From Palsa-739 sp036512155 (GTDB lineage Bacteria > Actinomycetota > Thermoleophilia > Gaiellales > Gaiellaceae): a stretch of DNA of 64,000 nucleotides. The position numbers and the translations under genes are program-made. Under the pieces are notes generated by a model. It was not told the origin of the DNA and did not search any database. It was given only the letters and a program-made list of their open reading frames with translations. Every line of letters starts with the position of its first letter. The first letter of the stretch is position 1. Location of the stretch: positions 18,360-82,359 of the forward strand of contig DATCBD010000038.1 in NCBI GenBank assembly GCA_036512155.1, read 5' to 3'. Shown here one piece after another: positions 7,987-14,852 of the stretch.

Positions 7987-8057
7987 AGCGGGCGGAGGGA
8001 GTCGAACCCTCGTACCCAGGGTGGAAACCTGGTGCTCTACCGTTGAGCTACGCCCGC
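7987..8057 (-). tRNA. tRNA-Gly (anticodon TCC)
   Basis: Read on the minus strand: acceptor GCGGGCG/CGCCCGC, D arm GCTC/GAGC, anticodon stem CCAGG/CCTGG with loop TTTCCAC (anticodon TCC), T arm GAGGG/CCCTC, discriminator T, which is normal for bacterial tRNA-Gly. No CCA is encoded. The 3' end touches the TGA of the MFS gene with no spacer. Confidence 0.96.
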
Positions 8058-8079
8058 AAGGGGCAACTAGCGTAGCGCT

Positions 8080-8793
8080 GTGTACTTCCCGCTGGAGGCC
8101 GTCGCCCTCGTCCCAGTGCTTGCGCTTGCCGCCATCGCCGTGCGCGCGCGTTCCGTCCCCGTTGTCGCCGCACTCGCATTGATCTTCGCGGCGTTCGCGA
8201 CGAAGCTGCAGCCGTTCGCGCTGCACACGTTCCTGTGGGCGCACCTCCTTCAGAACGTCGTCCTCGCCGAGTGGGCGCCGGCGCTGCTCGTCCTCGCCGT
8301 CCCCTCCGCCGCCGTCGCCCGCGCGCGAGGCTTCCCGCTCTTCCGTCCGCTCGTCGCGCTGCCGCTGTGGCTCGTCACGTACTTCTCGTGGCACCTTCCG
8401 TGGATCTACGACCTCGCGCTGCGCCATCCGCACTCGCTGTTGCACGTCGAGCACCTCACGTACCTCCTCGCCGGAGTCTGTCTGTGGTGGCCCGTCGTGC
8501 ACGGGCGCCAGTCGGCGGGCGCGAAGGCGGCATATCTCTTCGCGGCGTTCGTCCTCGCATCGCCGCTCGGCCTCGCACTCGCGCTCTTCCCGCGACCGGT
8601 CTACTCGTTCTATGCGCACGCGCCTCGCACGTGGGGACCGTCGCCCGAGGCCGACCAGCAGATCGCCGGCGTCACGATGGCGGCCGAGGAGGCGCTCGTG
8701 TTCTTCGCCGTGTTCGCGGTCTACCTGTCGCGCTTCCTCCGCGAGGAGCAGACAGCCGGCGTCTTCGACGACCTGCGCGCTAGTCGAGGCTGA
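8080..8793 (+). CDS. CtaG-type cytochrome c oxidase assembly protein
   Basis: A 237-aa polytopic membrane protein of the caa3-type CtaG family, involved in assembling copper-containing heme-copper oxidases. Visible features are seven or so hydrophobic helices and conserved His-bearing segments at helix ends (FALHTFLWAHLLQNV, FSWHLPWIYD, LHVEHLTYLLAG), plus the late YAHAPRTWGPSPEADQQIAG loop typical of the family. The start is GTG (MYFPLEAV), 22 bp after tRNA-Gly, which is divergent. The 3' end overlaps the convergent YjbR-like gene by 14 bp. No other oxidase genes lie nearby. Confidence 0.85.
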   Translation: MYFPLEAVALVPVLALAAIAVRARSVPVVAALALIFAAFATKLQPFALHTFLWAHLLQNVVLAEWAPALLVLAVPSAAVARARGFPLFRPLVALPLWLVTYFSWHLPWIYDLALRHPHSLLHVEHLTYLLAGVCLWWPVVHGRQSAGAKAAYLFAAFVLASPLGLALALFPRPVYSFYAHAPRTWGPSPEADQQIAGVTMAAEEALVFFAVFAVYLSRFLREEQTAGVFDDLRASRG

Positions 8794-9115
8794 TGGTTGC
8801 CGCGAGCTTCTTCGGCGCGGCGAGCAGCCACGAGTCGGTGAGGAACTCGCGCATGTCGTCGCGTGATGCCTCGAGGCGCACGAGCACGTAACCCCAGCCA
8901 TGGTAGTGCGGCGTCTCGAACAGAATCTCGGGCCGTGCCTCGAGCAACAGCGGCTTTTCGTCGAGGTCGCAGCGGACCACGACAGCGGCCGGGTCGCTGC
9001 GCAGTGCCGCGACGAACTTGCCGCGCACCTTCAACGCCGGCCGTCCGTACGACGTCGACTCCTCGACCTCGGGGAGCTCCCGAGCGAGTTCGACGACGTC
9101 CTGCCACGTCAGCAT
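8780..9115 (-). CDS. MmcQ/YjbR-family protein
   Basis: A 111-aa CyaY-like fold protein of the MmcQ/YjbR family. Family features are visible: a short helix (DVVELARELPEVEESTSYGR), the KVRGKFVAAL strand pair, and the closing EFLTDSWLLAAPKKLA block. These proteins are thought to bind DNA or act as small adaptor domains; no enzymatic role is established. The start is ATG (MLTWQDV), chosen because the longer open frame is a shadow of the cyclophilin gene. It sits 2 bp after the cyclophilin stop in a three-gene minus-strand operon. Confidence 0.85.
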   Translation of the reverse strand: MLTWQDVVELARELPEVEESTSYGRPALKVRGKFVAALRSDPAAVVVRCDLDEKPLLLEARPEILFETPHYHGWGYVLVRLEASRDDMREFLTDSWLLAAPKKLAATISLD

Positions 9116-9117
9116 CG

Positions 9118-9576
9118 CTAGCCGGGAAGCTCGACGCGCTCGATGACGACGTCCTGGCGGGGACGGTCGCGCGCGTCGGTGTCGAGCGCCGAGATCGCGT
9201 TGATGACGTCCATGCCGCCGGTCACACGTCCGAACACCGTGTGCTTGCCGTCCAGCCACGGGCAGGCCTCCGCGGTGACGATGAAGAACTGGCTGCCGTT
9301 CGTGTTCGGGCCTGCGTTCGCCATCGCGAGCGCGCCCCGCTCCACAGGATGGTCGTTGAACTCGTCCTCGAACGTGTAGCCGGGGCCACCGGAGCCGGTG
9401 CCGGTCGGATCGCCGCCCTGGATCATGAAGTCGGGAATCACGCGGTGGAAGATGACGCCGTCGTAAAACCCCTTCCGCGCGAGCGAGAGGAAATTGTCGA
9501 CCGTCTTCGGCGCGTCGTCGTCGAACAGCTCGACGGCGATGGCGCCCTGGTTCGTGTGCAGCGTCGCGTCGGTCAT
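9118..9576 (-). CDS. Cyclophilin-type peptidyl-prolyl cis-trans isomerase
   Basis: A 152-aa single-domain cyclophilin catalysing X-Pro isomerisation during protein folding. The catalytic and cyclosporin-site core is intact: FHRVIPDFMIQGGDPTGTGSGGPGY is typical (Arg in FHRV, Phe and Gln in FMIQ), followed by LAMANAGPNTNGSQFFI and the KHTVFGRV loop. No signal peptide, so cytoplasmic. The product starts MTDATLHTNQGAI at ATG 9576. The upstream 97-aa gene ends 1 bp before this start and the YjbR-like gene starts 2 bp after its stop, so the three form a tight operon. Confidence 0.95.
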   Translation of the reverse strand: MTDATLHTNQGAIAVELFDDDAPKTVDNFLSLARKGFYDGVIFHRVIPDFMIQGGDPTGTGSGGPGYTFEDEFNDHPVERGALAMANAGPNTNGSQFFIVTAEACPWLDGKHTVFGRVTGGMDVINAISALDTDARDRPRQDVVIERVELPG

Positions 9577-9577
9577 G

Positions 9578-9871
9578 TCACAGGAGGCTATCCGCGAGCG
9601 GCTCGATTGCGCCGGCGGTAGGTGCGAGCTCGCCGCTCTCGAGGCCGGCGACGATTCGCCGCAGCAGGTGCGTGGCCGCCTCGACCTGATCGGGGTCGAG
9701 GATCGTGTTCACCGCGGCGAGGTGCTCGCCGTCGCCGTACAGCTCCACGGTCACCGTCTCGATGTCTCTCGGCCGGATGTATCCGTCCTCGGGGAGGCCG
9801 ACGCGGACGTGGACGGAACGGCCGTCGGGCAGCGTCGCATCGTGCTCCAGCGGGCCGGCGCGCAAGGTCAT
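9578..9871 (-). CDS. Hypothetical 97-aa protein upstream of the cyclophilin
   Basis: A small soluble protein with no family I recognise. It reads MTLRAGPLEHDATLPDGRSV, then two likely beta strands (VHVRVGLP, VTVELYGDG), then a helix (DQVEAATHLLRRIVAGLESG) and an acidic tail. An in-frame extension to 9955 exists but begins in low-confidence sequence, so the ATG at 9871 is preferred. The stop is separated from the cyclophilin start by one base, which supports co-translation. Confidence 0.7.
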   Translation of the reverse strand: MTLRAGPLEHDATLPDGRSVHVRVGLPEDGYIRPRDIETVTVELYGDGEHLAAVNTILDPDQVEAATHLLRRIVAGLESGELAPTAGAIEPLADSLL

Positions 9872-9967
9872 CGCGCCATTCTTCCCGAGAGTAGGACTTG
9901 TGGGTCGCAAGAAGGGGCCGATCGGCCCATAGACGGCGTCCGAAGCAGGGACCACGCTGGGGCGCAG

Positions 9968-10492
9968 ATGCGCCGGGGGATCGCCTTAGCGGTAGCCGCG
10001 CTCCTTGCTGGAGTGGTGGCTTCGGCTGCTCCGGCGGCGACGCACCGCCCGGGCATCGCGCTCTCGTCGCTCGAGCAGGGCGTGCTCTTCGACATCAATT
10101 CCTTTCGTGCGGCGAATCACCTGGCGCCGCTCCGGCTGTCGGCCGCGCTCACGGTCGCGGCGCGCACCCACTCGGAGCAGATGGAGGCCGACGGCTACTT
10201 CGCGCACAACTCGTTTGACGGCACGGCCTTCTGGAAGCGCATCCAGGCCTTCTATCCGTCGAGCAAGTACGGGTTCTGGTCGGTGGGCGAGAACCTGCTC
10301 TGGTCGTCTCCCGACGTCGACGCGCAGAAGGCGCTGACGATGTGGGAGAACAGCCCCGAGCATCGCAAGAACATGCTCGATCCGCACTGGCAGGAGATCG
10401 GCGTCTCCGCCGTGCACACCGATCGAGCCCCTGGCGTGTACCAGGGGCTCGCGGTGACGATCGTGACGACCGACTTCGGCGTCAGGCGGTAA
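9968..10492 (+). CDS. Secreted CAP-domain (SCP/PR1-like) protein
   Basis: A 174-aa exported protein: a signal peptide (MRRGIALAVAALLAGVVASA, then an APA cleavage region) followed by a CAP domain of the SCP/PR1 family. CAP hallmarks are visible: FRAANHLAPLRLSAALTVAA, HSEQMEADGYFAHNS with the conserved His, GENLLW, and MWENSPEHRKNMLDP. Bacterial members such as YkwD are extracellular and linked to the envelope or sporulation, with undefined chemistry. Upstream in-frame sequence is antisense to the 97-aa gene, so the ATG at 9968 is the start. It precedes tRNA-Arg(TCT), which is on the other strand. Confidence 0.9.
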   Translation: MRRGIALAVAALLAGVVASAAPAATHRPGIALSSLEQGVLFDINSFRAANHLAPLRLSAALTVAARTHSEQMEADGYFAHNSFDGTAFWKRIQAFYPSSKYGFWSVGENLLWSSPDVDAQKALTMWENSPEHRKNMLDPHWQEIGVSAVHTDRAPGVYQGLAVTIVTTDFGVRR

Positions 10493-10541
10493 CTCTCCGC
10501 CGGAGGCGGAGGCCCGCGCCGAGGAGCACGAGGCCGGTTAA

Positions 10542-10614
10542 CGCGCCCGGGAGGATTCGAACCTCCGACCCGCGGATTAGAAGTCCGCCGCTCTGTCCAC
10601 TGAGCTACGGGCGC
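10542..10614 (-). tRNA. tRNA-Arg (anticodon TCT)
   Basis: Minus-strand cloverleaf: acceptor GCGCCCG/CGGGCGC, D arm GCTC/GAGC, anticodon stem GCGGA/TCCGC around CTTCTAA (anticodon TCT), T arm GGAGG/CCTCC, discriminator G. CCA is not encoded. It diverges from tRNA-His with 70 bp between their 5' ends. Confidence 0.95.
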
Positions 10615-10684
10615 GTGCCGCAGAGGGTACCGCTGGAATAACGGGATTCCTGCAACTCCAGGCGTTACGCTGTAGCGGCTTCGC

Positions 10685-10758
10685 GGTGGCGGTAGCTCAG
10701 TTGGTAGAGCCCCGGGTTGTGGTCCCGGTGGTCGCGGGTTCGAATCCCGTCCGCCACC
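10685..10758 (+). tRNA. tRNA-His (anticodon GTG)
   Basis: Cloverleaf with the His-specific extra 5' G (10685) opposite discriminator C (10758). Acceptor GTGGCGG/CCGCCAC, D arm GCTC/GAGC, anticodon stem CCGGG/CCCGG with loop TTGTGGT, T arm GCGGG/CCCGT. No CCA is encoded. The GTG start of the permease gene lies only 3 bp past the 3' end. Confidence 0.95.
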
Positions 10759-10761
10759 CTC

Positions 10762-11652
10762 GTGAACGAACGGCGCGGGCCCTGGAGGCAGGCGATCTCT
10801 CGGTTTCGCCGCCGGCCGCTGGGGCTGGCGGCGGGGGCGATCCTCGTTGCTTTCGTCGTCGTGGGCGCGCTCGCCGGGGTGCTCGCGCCGTACTACCCGG
10901 GCCAGGAGTTCGTCCAGCTCATCGGCAAAGCACACCCGCCGCTCACTGCGCACCACTTCCTCGGGACGGACGCACTCGGGCGGGACTTCCTCACCGAGCT
11001 CCTCTTCGGCATCCGCGAGACGATCCTGTCGGCGCTGATCTGTGCCGGCGGCGCGACGGTGATCGGCGCCATCGTCGGCGCGTTCGCCGGCTATTACGGC
11101 GGACGGTTCGACGATCTCGTCACCTGGGCGACCGGAGTCGTGGTCGCCGTTCCGGCGATCGCCGTGCTCATCATCATCGCAATCTGGTCGCAGCTCCCCG
11201 TGAAGCCGATCACCGACGGCCTTTGGCTGATGGCGCTCCTCTGGCCCGGTGTCGCGCGCGTCGTGCGCGCATCGGTGGCATCGCTTCGAACGCGCGAGTA
11301 CATCGAGGCAGCGCACGCGTCCGGCGCGTCCGACTTGCGCGTGATCTTTCGTCATCTTCTGCCGAACTCGAGCGGGCAGATCATCGTCGCTGCGACGACG
11401 ATCGTCGGTCAATCGATCGCAATCATCGCGACGGTCGACTTTCTGGGCTACGGCTACAACCAGCCGGAACGGCCGACGCTCGGTGGCCTCATCGCCGATG
11501 CAGCCAACGCCGCTTCGGCGGCAGGCGTCTCCTCGATCGCATCGGTCTGGTGGCTCTACGTCATCCCGGCTGGGTTGCTCGTGATCGTCCTTCTGGCGGT
11601 TGCGTTCGCCGGCGACACGCTCGACGACGCGCTCAACCCGATTACGACGTAG
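10762..11652 (+). CDS. DppC-type ABC transporter permease
   Basis: A 296-aa peptide/nickel-type ABC importer permease. About five or six helices are visible, with the DppC N-terminal domain (RRPLGLAAGAILVAFVVVGA), the conserved HFLGTDALGRDFLTELLFGI block, and the EAA cytoplasmic loop that docks the ATPase (YIEAAHASGASDLRVIFRHL). The start is GTG (VNERRGPW), just 3 bp after tRNA-His; longer frames would run into the tRNA. There is no Shine-Dalgarno space outside the tRNA. The DppB-like partner is convergent rather than upstream, and no binding protein or ATPase is near, so the transporter must recruit components from elsewhere. Confidence 0.88.
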   Translation: MNERRGPWRQAISRFRRRPLGLAAGAILVAFVVVGALAGVLAPYYPGQEFVQLIGKAHPPLTAHHFLGTDALGRDFLTELLFGIRETILSALICAGGATVIGAIVGAFAGYYGGRFDDLVTWATGVVVAVPAIAVLIIIAIWSQLPVKPITDGLWLMALLWPGVARVVRASVASLRTREYIEAAHASGASDLRVIFRHLLPNSSGQIIVAATTIVGQSIAIIATVDFLGYGYNQPERPTLGGLIADAANAASAAGVSSIASVWWLYVIPAGLLVIVLLAVAFAGDTLDDALNPITT

Positions 11653-12646
11653 ACACGCGCGGATCGAGCAGGCCGACGAGGAGGTCGCCGCCCAGCGTGA
11701 GCCCGCTGACGAGGACGGCGCTCATGACGACGATCGCCGTGAGCTCGAACGGGTCCGCGTGCCCGAGCGCGCCGAGGAAGACGGACGCGAGCCCGCCGCT
11801 GCCGAAGACACCGTCGGCCGCCATCGATGCGCCGACGATGCCGCCGAGCTCGAGCGACAGGAGGGACGCCACCGGGACGAGTGAGTTGCGTAGCGCGTGG
11901 CGTAGGAGCACCCGGCGCTCGTCGAGCCCTTTCGCGCGCGCGACCATCACGTAGGGGCGTCCGAGCTCGACCGCCATCGACGAGCGGACGTAGCGCGCAT
12001 ACACGGCGATCAGTCCGACCGCGAGTGTCGCGGCCGGCAGGAAGAGATGACGCAGCCAACCGATCGGCCCTCCTACCGGCGGCCCGAGGATGAACCATCC
12101 TGCATGCGCTGTGAGCGTGAAATGCCCGTGCGAGAACGCGGCTTGCTCGTTCGGCGCAACCGCGCGCCGGACGAGGTCGGCGAGGAGGAACGTCGGTATG
12201 GCAGCGCCGAGATACGCGAGTGTGCGTGTCCCGACGTCCGCGCGAAACCGACGTCGCTCGGCCGCGAAGACACCGACAGCGGTGCTGCCGAGCACGACGA
12301 ATACAAGTGAGAGCACGACGAGAGCCGCGCTGACGGCGGTCGCGTGAAGCAGCTCGGGGCCGATGGGTAAGCCGGGCTGCTCGAGGTGCGGAGGTGCGCC
12401 GCCGACGGCCGTCGACACCGTCGTTCCGAAGCCGTGATGGACGAGACCGGACGCCCAGCGCCAGTAGCGCGAGAGGATCGGATCGGTGAGGTGGTAGGTC
12501 GCGCGCACCACCGCTTGCTGGCGGGGTTTGAAGACGAGCGGGAAGCTTGGATCGAGCGAGAGACCGAACCCGACGAAGGCCGCGAAGGAGACCGCGACGA
12601 CGACCGACGCGGCGAGCAACAGGCGGCGGAAGACGAACGTCGCCAT
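11642..12646 (-). CDS. DppB-type ABC transporter permease
   Basis: A 334-aa peptide/nickel-type ABC permease. It starts MATFVFRRLLLAASVVVAV with the typical N-terminal helix, has a periplasmic loop, and ends with the EAA motif (YVMVARAKGLDERRVLLRHA) and GGIVGASMAADGVFGSGGLA. The usual N-terminal TRAPLGD-like stretch after the first helix is weak. The ATG at 12646 is preferred; the open frame continues upstream into the carboxypeptidase antisense. It converges on the DppC-like gene with an 11-bp 3' overlap, an unusual arrangement for a permease pair. It diverges from the M32 carboxypeptidase with 28 bp between starts. Confidence 0.85.
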   Translation of the reverse strand: MATFVFRRLLLAASVVVAVSFAAFVGFGLSLDPSFPLVFKPRQQAVVRATYHLTDPILSRYWRWASGLVHHGFGTTVSTAVGGAPPHLEQPGLPIGPELLHATAVSAALVVLSLVFVVLGSTAVGVFAAERRRFRADVGTRTLAYLGAAIPTFLLADLVRRAVAPNEQAAFSHGHFTLTAHAGWFILGPPVGGPIGWLRHLFLPAATLAVGLIAVYARYVRSSMAVELGRPYVMVARAKGLDERRVLLRHALRNSLVPVASLLSLELGGIVGASMAADGVFGSGGLASVFLGALGHADPFELTAIVVMSAVLVSGLTLGGDLLVGLLDPRVSTS

Positions 12647-12674
12647 CCGTTGGACTCTAGTAGGGTGACAGGCC

Positions 12675-14165
12675 GTGGCTGACGCTCTCGCCCAGCTGAA
12701 GGCACGCCTCACCGACCTGCACGGCATTCAGGACGTCGCGTCTCTCCTGGTCTGGGACCAGCGCACGACCATGCCGCCGGCCGGCGTCGGTCATCGCGCG
12801 CAGCATCTCGCGCTCCTCCAGCGCCTCGCGCACGAACGGCTGACCGCCCCCGAGATCGGGCGCCTGCTCGACGAGGTGGACGCGGGGTCGCTCGACCCGG
12901 AGTCGGACGATGCGGGCCTCCTCCGGCTCGCGCGGAGGACGTACGACAAGGCCGTCCAGGTCCCCGTCGAGCTCCGGAGCGAGATGGCCATCGCGTCGGC
13001 CGAGGCGAACCCGGTCTGGGTGAAGGCGAAGGAGACGTCGGACTTCCAGCTGTTTCTCGGGCCGCTCGAGCGCAACGTGGAGTTGCGCCGGCGGTACATC
13101 GAGTGCTTCGGCCCGCAGGACGAGCCCTACGACATCCTGCTCGACGACTTCGAGCCGGAGATGAAGACCGGAGAGGTCACGCGCATCTTCGACGAGATCA
13201 AGGCCGAGCTCGTGCCGCTGATCGCCGAGCTGCGCGACAGCGAGGTCGACGACTCCTTTCTCTTCGGCCACTTCCCCCTCGACCGCCAGATTGCCCTCGA
13301 CCACGAGGTCGTCGATTTGTTCGGCCACCGGCCTGATACGTGGCGCATCGACCCGACCGAGCATCCCTTCGCAGGCGGTGCCGGCATCGACGACATCCGC
13401 ATCACGACGCACTACTACGAGGACAGTCTCAAGTCGCTGTTCTCGACCATGCACGAGTACGGGCACGGGCTGTACGAGCACCAGATCCCGCGCCGCTTCG
13501 CGAATCTCCCGATCGGAACCGGCGCCTCGCTCGGCCTACACGAGTCGCAGAGCCGCCTGTGGGAGAACCTCGTCGGACGCAGCATGCCGTTCTGGCGCTT
13601 CTTCTATCCGCGCCTGCAGGAGGTCTTCCCGGAGCAGTTCCGCGGCGTCGAGCTCGATCGCTTCTATGCCGCCGTCAACCGCGTGCGCCCGTCGCTCATC
13701 CGGATCCGCGCGGATGAAGTCACCTACGGCATGCACGTGATCCTCCGCTTCGAGCTCGAGCAGGACATCGTCAACGGACGCGTCGAGCTGCGCGACCTGC
13801 CGCAGCGGTGGGCGGAGAAGATGGACGAGTACCTCGGTGTCGAGGTCCCCGACGACGCGAACGGCGTGCTCCAGGACATGCACTGGGCGTCGGGGCTCAT
13901 CGGGTACTTCTCGACCTATTTGCTCGGCACCGTGATGTCGGTGCAGATCTGGGAGAAGATCCAGGAGGACGTGCCCGATGTCGAGGACCGCATCGAGCGC
14001 GGGGACTTCATCGCGCTGCGCGAGTGGCTCGGCGACAACGTGCACGAGCTCGGGCGGAAGTTCACCCCGCAGGAGACGCTGCGACGAGCGACCGGCTCGG
14101 GCATCGACGCGAAGCCGTACCTCGCGTACCTGAAGCGCAAGTACGGCGCCCCCGTCGCCGCCTAG
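12675..14165 (+). CDS. M32-family metallocarboxypeptidase (carboxypeptidase Taq-like)
   Basis: A 496-aa cytoplasmic zinc carboxypeptidase of family M32, removing C-terminal residues from peptides. The zinc site HEYGH is at about residue 260, followed by the third-ligand block HESQSRLWEN and the family signature GTGASLGLHES. The N-terminal half shows the usual helical lid (LVWDQRTTMPPAG). Length equals that of the Taq enzyme. The start is GTG (MADALAQLKARL). It sits divergently from the DppB-like permease, which may supply peptides, though co-regulation is only inferred. Confidence 0.95.
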   Translation: MADALAQLKARLTDLHGIQDVASLLVWDQRTTMPPAGVGHRAQHLALLQRLAHERLTAPEIGRLLDEVDAGSLDPESDDAGLLRLARRTYDKAVQVPVELRSEMAIASAEANPVWVKAKETSDFQLFLGPLERNVELRRRYIECFGPQDEPYDILLDDFEPEMKTGEVTRIFDEIKAELVPLIAELRDSEVDDSFLFGHFPLDRQIALDHEVVDLFGHRPDTWRIDPTEHPFAGGAGIDDIRITTHYYEDSLKSLFSTMHEYGHGLYEHQIPRRFANLPIGTGASLGLHESQSRLWENLVGRSMPFWRFFYPRLQEVFPEQFRGVELDRFYAAVNRVRPSLIRIRADEVTYGMHVILRFELEQDIVNGRVELRDLPQRWAEKMDEYLGVEVPDDANGVLQDMHWASGLIGYFSTYLLGTVMSVQIWEKIQEDVPDVEDRIERGDFIALREWLGDNVHELGRKFTPQETLRRATGSGIDAKPYLAYLKRKYGAPVAA

Positions 14166-14173
14166 CGCCCGGG

Positions 14174-14758
14174 TTACCCTACTCCGGCTCGGCCCCGTAG
14201 CTCAGCGGATAGAGCGGCAGACTTCGAATCTGCGCGCGGAGGTTCGACTCCTCCCGGGGCCATGGCGCGATAGCGATAGCCGCGCCCGCGCACCGTCTCG
14301 ATCAGCTCGGGATGTGCGGTGTCTTGCTCGATCTTCGCCCGGAGGTAGCTGACGTACAGACATGCGCTGTCGGCGGCCTCTCCGATGAGCCGGCCCCAGA
14401 CGAGATGACCGAGCTGCTCGGGCGACAGCACGCGGCCGGGATTCGCGGTAAGCGCCTCCAGCAGGCGCAGCTCGATCGGCGTGAGGCGGACGGGCTCGCC
14501 GCGGACGACCACTTCGGGGTTGCCCTGAGCGACCCTGAGCGTGCCGTCGTCGAAGACGTTCGGGTCGACAGGCCGCAACGGCGAGCGCCGAAGCAGCACG
14601 AGGTCGGGGTCGATGTCGGGCAGCGCATGCAGGGCGTCATCGCCGTCCGCCGCAGTGAACACGCGATAGCCGAGGTGGGTGAGGCGCCGCTCGAGCGCGT
14701 CCGCAGCGTCGCCGCCCTCGACGACGAGGACAGACGGGAGGTCGCAGACAGCCGCCAT
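14174..14758 (-). CDS. Degenerate OmpR-type response regulator read antisense through tRNA-Arg
   Basis: A 194-aa protein. The N-terminal part (about residues 8-60) resembles a receiver (VLVVEGGDAADALERRLTHLGYRVF) but is cut short, and the phospho-acceptor Asp is absent: the segment expected to read LVLLDxxxP reads LVLLRRSPLRP. The C-terminal winged helix is intact (LTPIELRLLEALTANPGRVL, then LYVSYLRAKIE and IETVRGRGYRYRA). After that normal end the frame runs on for about 30 residues through the complement of tRNA-Arg(TCG). It is probably a phosphorylation-independent DNA-binding regulator, and the tail is non-homologous. Confidence 0.75.
   Translation of the reverse strand: MAAVCDLPSVLVVEGGDAADALERRLTHLGYRVFTAADGDDALHALPDIDPDLVLLRRSPLRPVDPNVFDDGTLRVAQGNPEVVVRGEPVRLTPIELRLLEALTANPGRVLSPEQLGHLVWGRLIGEAADSACLYVSYLRAKIEQDTAHPELIETVRGRGYRYRAMAPGGVEPPRADSKSAALSAELRGRAGVG
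14191..14262 (+). tRNA. tRNA-Arg (anticodon TCG)
   Basis: Acceptor GGCCCCG/CGGGGCC, D arm GCTC/GAGC, anticodon loop CTTCGAA (anticodon TCG) closed by GCAGA/TCTGC, T arm GGAGG/CCTCC, discriminator A. No CCA is encoded. The whole gene lies within the antisense 3' end of the OmpR-type regulator gene and starts 25 bp after the M32 carboxypeptidase stop. Confidence 0.95.
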
Positions 14759-14852
14759 GGCGCCAATATCGGCCTCGATGCCCTTCAGGGCGATTCCCGG
14801 AACCGGGCGACGTCTCTCGCCCCGTGGCGCGTGGCCGTCCTCGATTTAGAGG

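Noticed and set aside
6238..8901. 940-codon minus-strand open frame
   Set aside because: It is the complement of MFS and CtaG genes and includes antisense tRNA peptide; only its last 52 codons, with their own ribosome site, look real.
14302..14766. 154-codon Ser/Arg-rich frame overlapping the degenerate regulator
   Set aside because: Shadow frame without conserved motifs; the 194-aa frame carries the winged helix.
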